64,000 nucleotides of DNA from RBG-16-58-11 sp038042985. Its GTDB lineage: Bacteria > Pseudomonadota > Gammaproteobacteria > Burkholderiales > Thiobacteraceae. Location of the stretch: NCBI GenBank assembly GCA_038042985.1, contig JBBTCZ010000010.1, positions 1 to 64,000 on the forward strand, read 5' to 3'. Under the pieces are notes generated by a model. It saw only the letters and a program-made list of their open reading frames with translations. It did not search any database and was not told the origin of the DNA. Positions 17,305-26,028 of this stretch are shown here, one piece after another (positions within the stretch are counted from its first letter, which is position 1; each line of letters begins with the position of its first letter). The translations under genes and the position numbers were made by a program.

Positions 17305-18195
17305 TTAGAACGCGCTGAATTTCTCCCACTTCCCCCCGGCCACCGCGGTGAGCATTTCCGCCGTCGTGTCGGGATGATCCGAGATCGACATAAAGGTGCC
17401 CATGCCCAGCGTCGGCCAGCCCAGGGCCGTGCGGTAGCGGCCATACAGCGCCGAGACCTTGCCGTTGACAATGACGATCTCCCACGGCAGCGCCGCGATG
17501 TGATCGGAACCGACTTTCTTCACCCACCAGCCTTCGCCATGTTTGGCGTCATTCATCGCGACGCCGAACACCGCGATCTTTTTGTCCGCCATGATCACTT
17601 CATACACCTTGCCGGTATGCGCCACGCCCTTGGCGAGATTGTCTTGCACCGTCTTCACCGCCACCTCGAATGAGGCATGGGTTTTGAGCTCGTTCTTGTC
17701 GGAATCGAAACGCTCCATGCCGATCATGTAGCGGTAGCTAAGCAAGTCGGCGGCATCCACATCACCGCCAAAACCCTTGCCCGCGCCCAAGGCCTTGCCG
17801 AGCTTTTCCAGTACCGCTTTCGCAGCACTTTCGGCTTTGGAATAATCCTTGCGGTAATAAGCGCGGTACCAGTATTCCGGGTTGATGTACGTCACCGTAC
17901 CGTCGCTCTTCACGCCCACGCGAATGCCCGCACCGATAATCGCCATGCCCCCCATATTGCGAATCGCGTCGAGCAAGCCTTTATCGGTCACCACCACCAC
18001 TCCGTGGCCGGGAACACCCCCCGGCGTGTGTCGCCCCACCACATTGAAACCTTCCGCTTGCAGCTTAACCTCCACTGCGGTCATCACCGACTTCAGATCG
18101 GCGCCAGGCACTTTGTTGGCTTGGATATACGGGGATAGCGCCAGCGCGAACGGCGGCCAAAGTAAAAAGCAAACCAAGACGAAGAGTCGTTTCAT
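17305..18195 (-). CDS. Exported protein of unknown function, paralogue B (possible DUF302-like fold)
   Basis: I placed the start at 18195 (MKRLFVLVCFLLWPPFALA), which gives a typical signal peptide and 296 residues. An upstream in-frame ATG at 18237 would add an unlikely basic leader. The mature protein shares its whole layout with paralogue A at 16142, including the EGFNVVG segment near the N terminus, VFGVAM, the LPWEIVI strand and the AVAGGKWE end. The two are moderately diverged, so the duplication is not recent. No catalytic motif is recognisable. Confidence 0.6.
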   Translation of the reverse strand: MKRLFVLVCFLLWPPFALALSPYIQANKVPGADLKSVMTAVEVKLQAEGFNVVGRHTPGGVPGHGVVVVTDKGLLDAIRNMGGMAIIGAGIRVGVKSDGTVTYINPEYWYRAYYRKDYSKAESAAKAVLEKLGKALGAGKGFGGDVDAADLLSYRYMIGMERFDSDKNELKTHASFEVAVKTVQDNLAKGVAHTGKVYEVIMADKKIAVFGVAMNDAKHGEGWWVKKVGSDHIAALPWEIVIVNGKVSALYGRYRTALGWPTLGMGTFMSISDHPDTTAEMLTAVAGGKWEKFSAF

Positions 18196-18237
18196 TTTAA
18201 TCTTCCATGAGAAATGGAATCTTACCCGAACGGGCAA

Positions 18238-18272
18238 AAGAAAAAGGGCTGAAACGGTTAAGTTTCAGCCCT
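18238..18272 (-). terminator. Intrinsic terminator of the FadL-type gene
   Basis: An 11-base-pair perfect stem (AGGGCTGAAAC with GTTTCAGCCCT) has a six-base loop and is followed on the minus strand by TTTTTCTTTTGC. It lies 30 bases past the stop of the gene at 18302. Confidence 0.87.
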
Positions 18273-18301
18273 ATGCAGAGTACCAGAGGTACGCCTATGG
18301 T

Positions 18302-19519
18302 TTAGAACTTCACGCCGTAGGAGACACCCAGGGAATTTTGATACATCCGGTTTTTAATAGTGTTGGTTCCTGCAACTTCGCCAGCAAACGCATGCATGTA
18401 GGCGACCGAAACTTCACCTTTGTTAGCAAGCGTCCAAGTCCCGCCAAGGGTAACGTGATCTTCCACAACCGCAGGTGCGAGGATATTGAACTGAGTTTCA
18501 CTGCCATTGTATGGAGCATCACCATGGTTCCAGCCCGCACGCAAGGTCAGGCTCTTGTCGACTTCATACGACACACCAAGCTTGTACACGGTCTGATCTT
18601 GCCAGCCGAAACCAGCGCCGTTATTGGTGCCAAGCGCGCCCCCCTCCGCTGCTCCATTCGCAATGGCTTTAATTGATCCATACTGAATGCGCATTAAATC
18701 AACTACAGCAGTTAACTTGGGCGTAATTTTAGCAGCGGCACCAACACCAAAATTCGCGGGAATATCGAAGTCACCTTGTTCAGCAAAGAGCCCTCTGTAC
18801 TTATCAAACTTACCCATGTGGGTACGGCTTTGGTAAGTAGCGCCCAACGTCAAATCATCATTCAGCTTACCCGTCCAACCGATACGTGCGCCATAACCCC
18901 AAGAGTCATCGTAGCCTCTGTCGGTAAGGTTGGCAGAGTCACTCGACTGTCCTGCGAAGTTGCTTAGCCCAGTCGCCTTGAAGCGTTGATAAGCCAGATT
19001 CACCGCAATGCCGATAGAATGAGCATCGTTGATTTTAAAAGAGAAGGTTGGGGAAATAAAGAGCTGCGATAAATCAACGCCTACAGGAACACCACTCGTT
19101 CCAAAAGCAAACGCACCAGCCGTGGCATTGTAAGAGTTGTACTTAGTATTCATCCCGCCATTGCCAAACACCGAAACGCCGAGCGACATATTCTTGTTCA
19201 GCATTTTGTTGTAGCCAAACTCAGGAATAAAGAAGTCTTTCTTGCCATCTCCGTCGTGAGTGACGGCCCCGGTCACTGATTCACGCGTCGGACGGAACCA
19301 ATCCACACCCACATCCAAGCGATCACCGACCAGCACCATATTCGCCGGGTTTGTGGCTGCTGCCAAAGAGTCTTGACCAAACGCGATTCCCGCGCCGCCC
19401 ATACCCTTGGCCTTCATACCGTAGCCATGAGAAAAATAACCGTTCGTGGCAAATGCGGCGCCGGAAACGGTTGCCAGACCCACAACAGCCAGCGCGCCGG
19501 CCAATTTTTTAATACGCAT
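18302..19519 (-). CDS. fadL: FadL/OmpP1-family outer membrane hydrophobic-compound channel
   Basis: The 405-residue protein begins with a signal peptide ending AAFA, followed by TNGYFSHGYGMKAKGMGGAG and the SLAAATNPANM segment, the conserved N-terminal hatch of FadL-type barrels. The rest alternates polar and aromatic residues in beta-strand pattern and ends in a C-terminal Phe (SYGVKF), the outer-membrane assembly signal. FadL proteins import long-chain fatty acids or aromatic hydrocarbons. In sulfur oxidisers FadL-like proteins are also discussed for uptake of hydrophobic sulfur, which is only speculation here. It is monocistronic with its own terminator. Confidence 0.88.
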   Translation of the reverse strand: MRIKKLAGALAVVGLATVSGAAFATNGYFSHGYGMKAKGMGGAGIAFGQDSLAAATNPANMVLVGDRLDVGVDWFRPTRESVTGAVTHDGDGKKDFFIPEFGYNKMLNKNMSLGVSVFGNGGMNTKYNSYNATAGAFAFGTSGVPVGVDLSQLFISPTFSFKINDAHSIGIAVNLAYQRFKATGLSNFAGQSSDSANLTDRGYDDSWGYGARIGWTGKLNDDLTLGATYQSRTHMGKFDKYRGLFAEQGDFDIPANFGVGAAAKITPKLTAVVDLMRIQYGSIKAIANGAAEGGALGTNNGAGFGWQDQTVYKLGVSYEVDKSLTLRAGWNHGDAPYNGSETQFNILAPAVVEDHVTLGGTWTLANKGEVSVAYMHAFAGEVAGTNTIKNRMYQNSLGVSYGVKF

Positions 19520-19681
19520 CGGGAGTTCTCCTTTGGTTTGTACTTTATAAAAAACTAAACTTCTACGCTGGATTCTAGCGTTTTGTGGTGGAGATCATAC
19601 AACAAGCTTTTATTTACGGGCAAACTTTCTAGTCCGAATGGACTATCCAGCGCTAAGTTTGTTGCAAATTTGCAACAAATC

Positions 19682-20806
19682 TCATTCGTCATCATAGATT
19701 ACCGACTGTCCGTGTATTTGGCGTCGAACGCCAACAACATCCATCTCATTGAGCGCAAAAGGAAATGACAGGATATCGGAGGGCGGGGAATCACCATAAG
19801 GACGATTGCACGCCGAGACATCATTTTCCTTTCCTGGGCAACCGGAGGTTTGAAAGGGTTTACCGCTTTGAATTAGTGCGTTCAGCTCGCTTTCGGGCAA
19901 ACCGAAGCCCACGAGCCGACCCTGCCCGTCAAATGCCATGCGTTCGATGCGCCCTCCCGCATAGTCGATGATGAAGCGCGCCAGTTGTACCCGGCGCCAT
20001 TGGGCGCGATCCACTGCTGGCCAATCCTCCATCAATGAACCCTGCTCGGGGAAGAAGGCGAATAGATGGTTGTGCCCCCCCATATCTTTAATGCGCTGGC
20101 AGACTTCGAGCAGCTCGCGCTCGGTCTCGCCCATGCCGCAAATCAAATGTGCGCCGAAGCGCTCAGATCCGAATACCTCCGCCGCCCATTCAATGGCTTG
20201 CCAGTATTTTTCCCAGCGATGCGGGCTGTCCACGGTCTTACCGCGGGTGCGTTCGAAGATCGCGGGGGTGACCGCATCCAGCGCCACGGTAAAAATCTCC
20301 GCGCCTAATCGCCTCATTTCGATCAGATCGGTCTTTTCCATCGTGGTGGGGTTGGAAAGGATGGACACCGGAATATGCGGTAGCACTGCCACCCATTTTT
20401 TTAACAGCACGAAAGTATCGGCATCCGAATTCGGATGCGTGATCATGGAAATACACATGCGCTGGAATTGGCCCTTGTCGGCGCCGGCGCGCACGCGCTC
20501 GATCACCTCGTCGTAGTGTGCGGTGGGCCAATCGACGCGGATGAAATTGCGGTCGGCGTAATCGCGCGCCTCCTCCCGATGCCGCGCCAAGCCGCAGTAC
20601 GCGCAATTGGCGCGGCAGCCTTCGGGATAGGTCACGAGCAGGTTCAAGCAATGGGTACAAGCCGTGCGATACATCTGGCCGGGAATCAAGCCGAGCGTGA
20701 TCGCCGCTGCGGTGCTCATCTGCACATACTCGGGCGAGCGCATCGCCGGTGTTTTGGCGTGATAGTCGGGGCGGTAGAAATTAATTGGCTGCTCGGGATG
20801 ATTCAT
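19682..20806 (-). CDS. lipS2: Radical SAM lipoyl synthase component, LipS2-type
   Basis: The start was set at 20806 (MNHPEQPINFYRP), giving 374 residues and a 14-base gap from lipT. The radical SAM triad is in CRANCAYCGL (Cys 64, 68, 71), preceded by CTHCLNLLVTYPEGC. Further SAM-domain motifs follow (ICGMGETERELLEVC), then a C-terminal extension with two Cys (SGCPGKENDVSAC). LipS1/LipS2 pairs insert sulfur into octanoyl groups on lipoate-binding proteins and replace LipA in this pathway. The surrounding lbpA, ligase and lipT genes support the role. Which of the two radical SAM genes is S1 or S2 is assigned from gene order only. Confidence 0.78.
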   Translation of the reverse strand: MNHPEQPINFYRPDYHAKTPAMRSPEYVQMSTAAAITLGLIPGQMYRTACTHCLNLLVTYPEGCRANCAYCGLARHREEARDYADRNFIRVDWPTAHYDEVIERVRAGADKGQFQRMCISMITHPNSDADTFVLLKKWVAVLPHIPVSILSNPTTMEKTDLIEMRRLGAEIFTVALDAVTPAIFERTRGKTVDSPHRWEKYWQAIEWAAEVFGSERFGAHLICGMGETERELLEVCQRIKDMGGHNHLFAFFPEQGSLMEDWPAVDRAQWRRVQLARFIIDYAGGRIERMAFDGQGRLVGFGLPESELNALIQSGKPFQTSGCPGKENDVSACNRPYGDSPPSDILSFPFALNEMDVVGVRRQIHGQSVIYDDE

Positions 20807-20820
20807 CGTGTTAATCCTGT

Positions 20821-21894
20821 CTATTCTGCAAAATATTCCGGAAACGCAATCCAACCCTTGCGATGCATCCCATCCTCACACGCGGCGAGGGTATGCCAGT
20901 GCTGATTGAGCCACTGTCTGCGCGCCATTGCACGTGCGAGGCTCATTTCGAAATGGTCTCTCATCTCAGCTTCGAATTCATTTAGCGCATCAGCCTCGTT
21001 GGCCAGCAAGAAACGCGCAGCCGCTTGGCCCGCGCACTCACCGGAAACAAGCGCAGCGGCAATACCCGCGCCGGTAATCGGATGCGTCAGCCCCGCCGCA
21101 TCACCCACGAATAGTGTTTTATCCACCACTAAGCGCGTTCGCAATCCTCCCACAGGGATCAAGCCGCCAGTCAACGACAGGATGGTAGCCCCTACTACCC
21201 CTTGATCAACTAAGCGGGCGTGCAATGCATCTAAGGGTTGCTTCAAATCATGCGTGTAGTCCTTATCCGCCCCCAAGCCCAGATTCGCGCAATCTCCTTT
21301 GGGGAACAACCAGGCATAGCCGCCCGGATATTCGTCGGAAAGCCAAATATCCGTATCGGCATAAGGTTGCAGCAGGGGCACCGTGTATTGCCGGGTAAAT
21401 ACCGTTTCCAAGGGTGGCAACCCTAATTGCGATGCGACAGTGGAGTAAGGGCCATCGGCGGCGATCAACAAGCGGTACATTATTTCACGCTCACCCTCAG
21501 GCGTTTGGATAAGCGCAATCGAATGCTGCGCATCGAGCCGCAGCAGGCGGCTGGCCAAACACAATTCCGCGCCTTGCGCTTCAGCCTCTCGCGCCAGCGC
21601 TTGATCGAACGCCGCACGGTCGATCATCAAGCCCGGAAAAGCCACCGTCTCAGTCACACCCGAGGGCAGATAATTTTTCATGCCGGCGATGCGCTGCACC
21701 AAGACGTTCTCGGCTTGGGCGTATTTACCCAAGGGCAGCGGAATAAACTCGGCGCATTGTACGGGCACGCCCACGTGCGCCTTACGCTCCACCGCCAGCA
21801 CCGACAAGCCGGCACGCGCCGCCGCCGCTGCCGCCGCACCGCCCGCCGGGCCAAGGCCAATCACCAAGACATCGACGTGCGTCTGCTTGCTCAC
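20821..21894 (-). CDS. lipT: FAD-dependent oxidoreductase of the geranylgeranyl-reductase family (LipT-type)
   Basis: The 357-residue flavoprotein has the N-terminal dinucleotide motif VIGLGPAGGAAAAAAARAG, a middle LLIAADGPYSTVASQLG segment and the C-terminal FAD motif LFVGDAAGLTHPITGAGIA, the arrangement of the geranylgeranyl reductase-like family. Genes of this type are known from lipoate-assembly clusters of sulfur oxidisers, where the product is thought to supply electrons for the radical SAM lipoyl synthases. Its start overlaps the ligase stop by four bases. An isoprenoid-reducing role would be the family alternative, but nothing nearby supports it. Confidence 0.78.
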   Translation of the reverse strand: MSKQTHVDVLVIGLGPAGGAAAAAAARAGLSVLAVERKAHVGVPVQCAEFIPLPLGKYAQAENVLVQRIAGMKNYLPSGVTETVAFPGLMIDRAAFDQALAREAEAQGAELCLASRLLRLDAQHSIALIQTPEGEREIMYRLLIAADGPYSTVASQLGLPPLETVFTRQYTVPLLQPYADTDIWLSDEYPGGYAWLFPKGDCANLGLGADKDYTHDLKQPLDALHARLVDQGVVGATILSLTGGLIPVGGLRTRLVVDKTLFVGDAAGLTHPITGAGIAAALVSGECAGQAAARFLLANEADALNEFEAEMRDHFEMSLARAMARRQWLNQHWHTLAACEDGMHRKGWIAFPEYFAE

Positions 21895-22970
21895 GGCACG
21901 CTGACCTGTGGTTCGAATTGACTCAGCGCCGACTGGATCACCGCGACAAAATCCTCCGGCTGCAAACCCAGCATATCGACTTCACGCTCGGCAAAAAACG
22001 CGTGCACACGACGCTTACAGTCGGCCACATCGGTATCGCGCAAGGCCGCTTCTAGGTCCACAATCACCCGCTTGGGGCTCACGAAAAAATCACCGGAGAA
22101 CCAGACCTGTTTGATGCGTTGACGCGCACGATCGTAAGCCACGCTGGCACGCACCAGACCACCAGGAAATTTTTGCACCGCTTCCACAATCGGCACATCG
22201 GCTTGCGGGCGATGCAACATATGCACCCAATCTTCGGTATCGATTTCCGCCAAGGCAGTGTCGAAACGCGCCTGCTCAACTGGAGATATATTCCCCGCTT
22301 CGAAGGCCACACCGAATTCGTCGGCGAATGCCTGGATCATTGCCGCCTGTATGTCTTGCATCTCCGGGGCATGACCGAGCAAATCGGCCAAATTCGCCAC
22401 CCGCTCACGCGCCGAGGCGATCGCCTTGTCCGATAGCTTCTCCACCGGAATGCGTAGCACGCGTAGCATTTTTTCCACATCGAATCGGATCAGCAGCGTG
22501 CCTTGGAACATCAGCGCATCGCCATCGAAGGCGCCGCCGGTACCGGAAATTTTCCGGCCATCGACTTCGATGTCATTGCGCGGACGGAATTGGGCGTCCA
22601 CCCCCAGGGCTTGTATGCCTCGAGCCGCCGCTTCGCAGATGCGGCGCGTGATCGCTTGCATATCCGCCGTGCCGAGATCCCGCTTGTGTAAATACAATTC
22701 CCAGCCAAGCTGCGTCTCGTCGAAATAAATCGCCCCGCCACCGGTGATGCGGCGCTGAATATCGATGCCCTGTACGCGGCAGTAATCCAGATTGATCTCT
22801 TGCTCAGCGCTCTGATGAAAACCCAATAAGGCAGAAGGATGGAAGCGCAGAAAACGCAGCGAGCTCGGCATCTCGTCGGCTTGTCGCGCTTCGAGCAAGG
22901 CACGGTTAAGCGCGATATTCTCTGCCGCGCGGCGCAGGCCGGTATCGATAACACGCCAAGTAGGTTTCAT
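21891..22970 (-). CDS. lplA: Lipoate-protein ligase of the sLpl(AB) type
   Basis: The protein attaches lipoate or octanoate to a lysine of the acceptor protein. It has 359 residues, enough for both the catalytic LplA domain and a C-terminal LplB-like accessory domain. The substrate-binding motif reads RRITGGGAIYFDETQLGWEL near residue 75, and the adenylate-binding lysine lies in the GRKISGTGGAFDGDALMFQG region (first 20 residues). The C-terminal part (about 250-350) contains KQVWFSGDFFVSP, typical of the accessory domain. It overlaps both lipS1 and lipT by four bases, so the three are co-translated. Its acceptor is probably LbpA. Confidence 0.85.
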   Translation of the reverse strand: MKPTWRVIDTGLRRAAENIALNRALLEARQADEMPSSLRFLRFHPSALLGFHQSAEQEINLDYCRVQGIDIQRRITGGGAIYFDETQLGWELYLHKRDLGTADMQAITRRICEAAARGIQALGVDAQFRPRNDIEVDGRKISGTGGAFDGDALMFQGTLLIRFDVEKMLRVLRIPVEKLSDKAIASARERVANLADLLGHAPEMQDIQAAMIQAFADEFGVAFEAGNISPVEQARFDTALAEIDTEDWVHMLHRPQADVPIVEAVQKFPGGLVRASVAYDRARQRIKQVWFSGDFFVSPKRVIVDLEAALRDTDVADCKRRVHAFFAEREVDMLGLQPEDFVAVIQSALSQFEPQVSVP

Positions 22971-24097
22971 CGCGCCAGCTCCACTGCGCGGATGATTTTG
23001 ATATCCAGTGGCCTGCGCTGAGCACGCTCAAACTCGATCACTTTCTGCACATCCACTTGCAAGCCCGCATCCTCGGTATCGATCGCCATCACTTCATCTC
23101 CCACGGCGATGGAGCAGCAAGCCGGCGTCACGCGCACTTCACGCCCCAATCGGGCCGCCAACTCGACCATGCCGTCGGCGGGATGCGCGATACCGTTCAG
23201 CCCAGCCATCACGGCGTAAGCATCGATTTGGCTTTTCACGCGGCCGGCAGGGCGCGCGCAGCCTAACAGCAAAGGCGCATCACGCATCGCGGCGCGTGCA
23301 TCCAGAAAGAAGCGGCCCACCTCATGTGCGTCGGGCGTGGCAAACGGCCGGTCTTGCGGGGCGTAGTGCGGCATCACCACCACCAGCACCAACGCATCGG
23401 GCCGATGGCGTTTGACGATATCGAGCGCGTGCCACTCGCCGAGGAAATGGCCGTAATGCAAGCCGAGCACAATGTGCGGCACGACCTTCATGTTGGTCGC
23501 CACCAGATATTCGAGCGAGCGCTCGAAATCATCCACGCTGCGGCGCAAATGGTAGACCTGAGTGAGGGTGTCTTGCGCGCCGATCACATCCATCATCGCC
23601 ACATCGATACCGGCGTCTTCCATGCGGCGTGCGATGTCGAGATCAACCAAGGCGGTATGCAGGGCTATCTTGAATGCGGGGAAGGTATCTTTGATGCGGC
23701 GAATCGTCGAATAATATGGACCGTATTCCACTTCGTTGCGGTGATTCGAGCCGCCGGTGAGCAGCATGCCTTGGGCACCGAGTTCGACCTGCTGATTCAC
23801 CACGCGCCACAAATCTTGCGGCGTACGCGCCGGAATCATCGGTTCCAGGATTTTTGCCTTGCAGTGATCGCAGGCCAGTTTGCATTCGCCGCCGGTAATC
23901 GACACTGCGGGCCACGACTGCTTGCCACACCCTTTAATTTCAGATGAGGCGTAAGCCTTAAAGGTGGGGGTATAAAAATTGATGCGCGATGTACTGGCAT
24001 GTTCCGCGCGTCGCGCCATTTGCGTGATCAAGCCGGTATCAAGCGCAACTTCTTCCAGCGGTTCGATTTGCCGCAAGACATCCAACCAATCACTCAT
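22967..24097 (-). CDS. lipS1: Radical SAM lipoyl synthase component, LipS1-type
   Basis: Starting at 24097 (MSDWLDVLRQ, after a G-rich ribosome site) gives 376 residues; an open frame to 24142 adds an unconserved leader. The radical SAM cluster motif is ECKLACDHCK (Cys 72, 76, 79). A BioB-like barrel follows, with the VLGLHYGHFLGEW and LGCARPAGR segments, and two further conserved Cys lie in the C-terminal TPACCSIAVGDE. This is the partner of the gene at 19682 for two-step sulfur insertion. It is 45 bases downstream of lbpA and overlaps the ligase gene. The S1 label rests on gene order. Confidence 0.78.
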   Translation of the reverse strand: MSDWLDVLRQIEPLEEVALDTGLITQMARRAEHASTSRINFYTPTFKAYASSEIKGCGKQSWPAVSITGGECKLACDHCKAKILEPMIPARTPQDLWRVVNQQVELGAQGMLLTGGSNHRNEVEYGPYYSTIRRIKDTFPAFKIALHTALVDLDIARRMEDAGIDVAMMDVIGAQDTLTQVYHLRRSVDDFERSLEYLVATNMKVVPHIVLGLHYGHFLGEWHALDIVKRHRPDALVLVVVMPHYAPQDRPFATPDAHEVGRFFLDARAAMRDAPLLLGCARPAGRVKSQIDAYAVMAGLNGIAHPADGMVELAARLGREVRVTPACCSIAVGDEVMAIDTEDAGLQVDVQKVIEFERAQRRPLDIKIIRAVELAR

Positions 24098-24142
24098 CCC
24101 CCACCCCCTGACGCCTGAATCCTGACGCCCGACGCCTGCCAC

Positions 24143-24580
24143 TCAGCAGCCGCCAAAACCATCCGCATTCATTTTGGCTTCGAATGCCGGCCCGATCTCA
24201 GCGCCGCTGATCAAACTTTTGCTTTCTTCCGCCCAGTGGGCCGGCTTGATTTTCGCCATCCAGCCCGCGTCGTAGGGGTCCTCATTCACCAGGGCCGGCT
24301 TGGCGCTTACCGCTTCATTGATCTCGATCAATTCGCCGCCGACAGGGGCCTTGACTGGACCCACCCATTTGCCTGATTCCACGGTGCAGACCGTTTTGTT
24401 TTGTTCGATTTGCTTGCCGAGTTTCTTCGGCGTGGCGGCGACCAGTTGCCCGGCCAAGGCGCAGGCATAGGACGTCATGCCGAGGGTGACCACCCCATCC
24501 GCACCGATACGCGCCCAGACGTTGCCATCGACGTGATAATACAAATCGTCCGGCAAATTGCAGCCGCGTACGTTTGCCAT
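24143..24580 (-). CDS. lbpA: Lipoate-binding protein LbpA (GcvH-like)
   Basis: The 145-residue protein has the GcvH-like lipoyl fold. The lipoylated lysine is Lys 71 in VESGKWVGPV, followed by PVGGELIEINE. The N terminus MANVRGCNLPDDLYYHVD and the tail with a C-terminal Cys (DGFGGC) distinguish LbpA of the sHdr sulfur-oxidation pathway from glycine-cleavage GcvH. No gcvT or gcvP lies nearby, and the neighbours are lipoate-assembly and sulfur-transfer genes. It is thought to carry sulfur intermediates for an Hdr-like complex. It leads the lbpA-lipS1-lplA-lipT-lipS2 unit. Confidence 0.88.
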   Translation of the reverse strand: MANVRGCNLPDDLYYHVDGNVWARIGADGVVTLGMTSYACALAGQLVAATPKKLGKQIEQNKTVCTVESGKWVGPVKAPVGGELIEINEAVSAKPALVNEDPYDAGWMAKIKPAHWAEESKSLISGAEIGPAFEAKMNADGFGGC

Positions 24581-24684
24581 CTTGTTATCCCCACTCGCGA
24601 TTAATCGGATTCATTTTACACCCATCGCTTGCCGCAATTGACTGCACCACTACGCACGAAAGGGGTTCTCTGCCCCCGAAATGA

Positions 24685-24721
24685 TTAACGGCCAAGCGGG
24701 TTACCCTCGCTTGGCCGTTAA
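24685..24721. terminator. Long hairpin between dsrE-like gene and lbpA
   Basis: A 14-base-pair perfect inverted repeat (TTAACGGCCAAGCG with its mirror) has a nine-base loop. It lies 20 bases past the stop of the dsrE-like gene on the minus strand. No long T tract follows, so it may attenuate or stabilise the transcript, not end it. It splits the sulfur genes into a soe-rhd-tusA-dsrE part and an lbpA-lip part. Confidence 0.65.
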
Positions 24722-24740
24722 GGTGCTGCTGTGACAGGTA

Positions 24741-25247
24741 TTAAATATACAAGCAAATATCGCTATCGCCGGCGAATTCGAGGAAGGAAGCGGCGCCGAC
24801 AAAATCAAGACCGTCGATGAATTCGCTATGCTCAAATCCGAATAGCTCCACCGTCATCTGGCAGGCGACGAATTTCACATCCGCCTCGATGCACAGGCCG
24901 CGTAAATCTTCAATCGAGGCAACCCCGCAGTTTTTGATGGTCTGCTTCATCAAGGTCGTGGCCAGCACTTCAAAGCCTGGGACGTTTGCTTGAATGATGT
25001 TCGGTATGTTCCAGTTAATGTCTTTGAACCACTTGGGGCCAAATGGCATTTTCATCGGCATGCCGGGATTACCCAGGGGGCTTATTTTGAGGCCGCTCAC
25101 ATCCTTGCGTAGCATTTGCAATCCGTAAAAAGTACAAAATACTTGTACTTCATAGTCCAGCGCTGCTGCAGTCGATGCCAGAATCAGTGGTGGATAGGCC
25201 CAATCGAGCGTGCCTTTGGTCGCGATGATCGCGAGTTTCTTAGCCAT
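24741..25247 (-). CDS. DsrE-family sulfurtransferase-like protein (DsrE3-type)
   Basis: The 168-residue protein begins MAKKLAIIATKGTLDWAYPP and has the DsrE/F-like alpha/beta fold. The likely sulfur-carrying Cys 129 lies in FVACQMTVELFG, the usual place of the active Cys in DsrE3-type proteins. The start at 25247 is preceded by GGAGAT. In the cytoplasm such proteins exchange sulfane sulfur with TusA. It sits 75 bases downstream of tusA, after the rhodanese, giving the classic rhd-tusA-dsrE relay order. Only one Cys is present in the motif, so it may be a DsrE3B- or C-like variant; subtype needs a tree. Confidence 0.82.
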   Translation of the reverse strand: MAKKLAIIATKGTLDWAYPPLILASTAAALDYEVQVFCTFYGLQMLRKDVSGLKISPLGNPGMPMKMPFGPKWFKDINWNIPNIIQANVPGFEVLATTLMKQTIKNCGVASIEDLRGLCIEADVKFVACQMTVELFGFEHSEFIDGLDFVGAASFLEFAGDSDICLYI

Positions 25248-25322
25248 GTAAATCTCCTTCAAAATTGCGGATTAATTGCCCCGCTCGCGTCTATCCAACA
25301 GCGTAAAACTTATTTTTTATTA

Positions 25323-25556
25323 TTATTTCTTCTTCATGAAGAAGGTGAACTCGCCGCCTGCTTCGGCTGACGAAACCAACTCGTTGCCGGTTTGCTTGGC
25401 AAACGCTTGCATGTCTTTCACCGAACCGGGATCGGTCGCGATGACTTTTAGTACTTGGCCGCTGGTCAATTCGGCCAGGCCTTTCTTGGTGCGCAGAATC
25501 GGCAGCGGGCAATTCAGGCCACGAGCATCCAGTTCTTTATCGAAATTCATTTCCAT
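25323..25556 (-). CDS. tusA: TusA-family sulfur carrier protein
   Basis: The 77-residue protein has the invariant CPLPILRTKK motif, with the sulfur-binding Cys at residue 16 (LDARGLNCPLP), and a C-terminal FFMKKK end. TusA accepts persulfide sulfur from rhodanese-like proteins and hands it to DsrE-type proteins or to dissimilatory enzymes. Here it stands between a rhodanese and a DsrE-like gene, which marks a dissimilatory rather than tRNA-thiolation role. Confidence 0.93.
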   Translation of the reverse strand: MEMNFDKELDARGLNCPLPILRTKKGLAELTSGQVLKVIATDPGSVKDMQAFAKQTGNELVSSAEAGGEFTFFMKKK

Positions 25557-25623
25557 CTCCTAATTAAAATAAGTCAAACGGTAAAAAACGAGCATTTTGA
25601 TCTACTTGCCACCCACACGCAAC

Positions 25624-25950
25624 TCAAGCCGCCGCCAGCGCCAGCCCGGCTTGCGCCCAGCCCATGACACCGCCGCGCAGGTTATACACATTCTCGAATC
25701 CCTTTTGCGCCAAGAAGGCACAGGCCTGGGCCGATCGCGCACCGCTGCGGCAGATCAACACCACTGGCTTTGCATTCTCCAGTTTATCCGCCATGAGGGG
25801 CAGCATGTGCAGGGGCAGATGTTTGGCGCCCTGGATCGAACCCTGCGCGAATTCAACATCCGTGCGCACGTCAATCATCACCACTTCACCGCCCGCTTGC
25901 ATTTGTTGCAAGCCAAAGGCATCGACTTCTTTAATAGACATTCCGAACAT
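25624..25950 (-). CDS. Single-domain rhodanese (thiosulfate sulfurtransferase family)
   Basis: The 108-residue cytoplasmic protein has the rhodanese entry motif VVMIDVRTDVEFAQGSI and the active-site loop LICRSGARSAQA with the catalytic Cys. It closes with the GGVMGWAQAG motif. Single-domain rhodaneses next to tusA and dsrE mobilise sulfane sulfur at the start of the cytoplasmic relay. Translation may begin at 25950 or at a second Met three codons downstream. It is 78 bases downstream of soeC. Confidence 0.92.
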   Translation of the reverse strand: MFGMSIKEVDAFGLQQMQAGGEVVMIDVRTDVEFAQGSIQGAKHLPLHMLPLMADKLENAKPVVLICRSGARSAQACAFLAQKGFENVYNLRGGVMGWAQAGLALAAA

Positions 25951-26028
25951 GCTTCTACTCCGTGATGAGTAAATTAGCGAATAATAATATATCGAAGGTG
26001 GCCCCGGCGCAATGCCTGATTTCCGTTC

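Noticed and set aside
24143..24580. Reading the lipoyl-domain protein as glycine-cleavage GcvH
   Set aside because: No gcvT/gcvP genes are near, the N and C termini carry LbpA-like features, and the gene leads a lipoate-assembly cluster.
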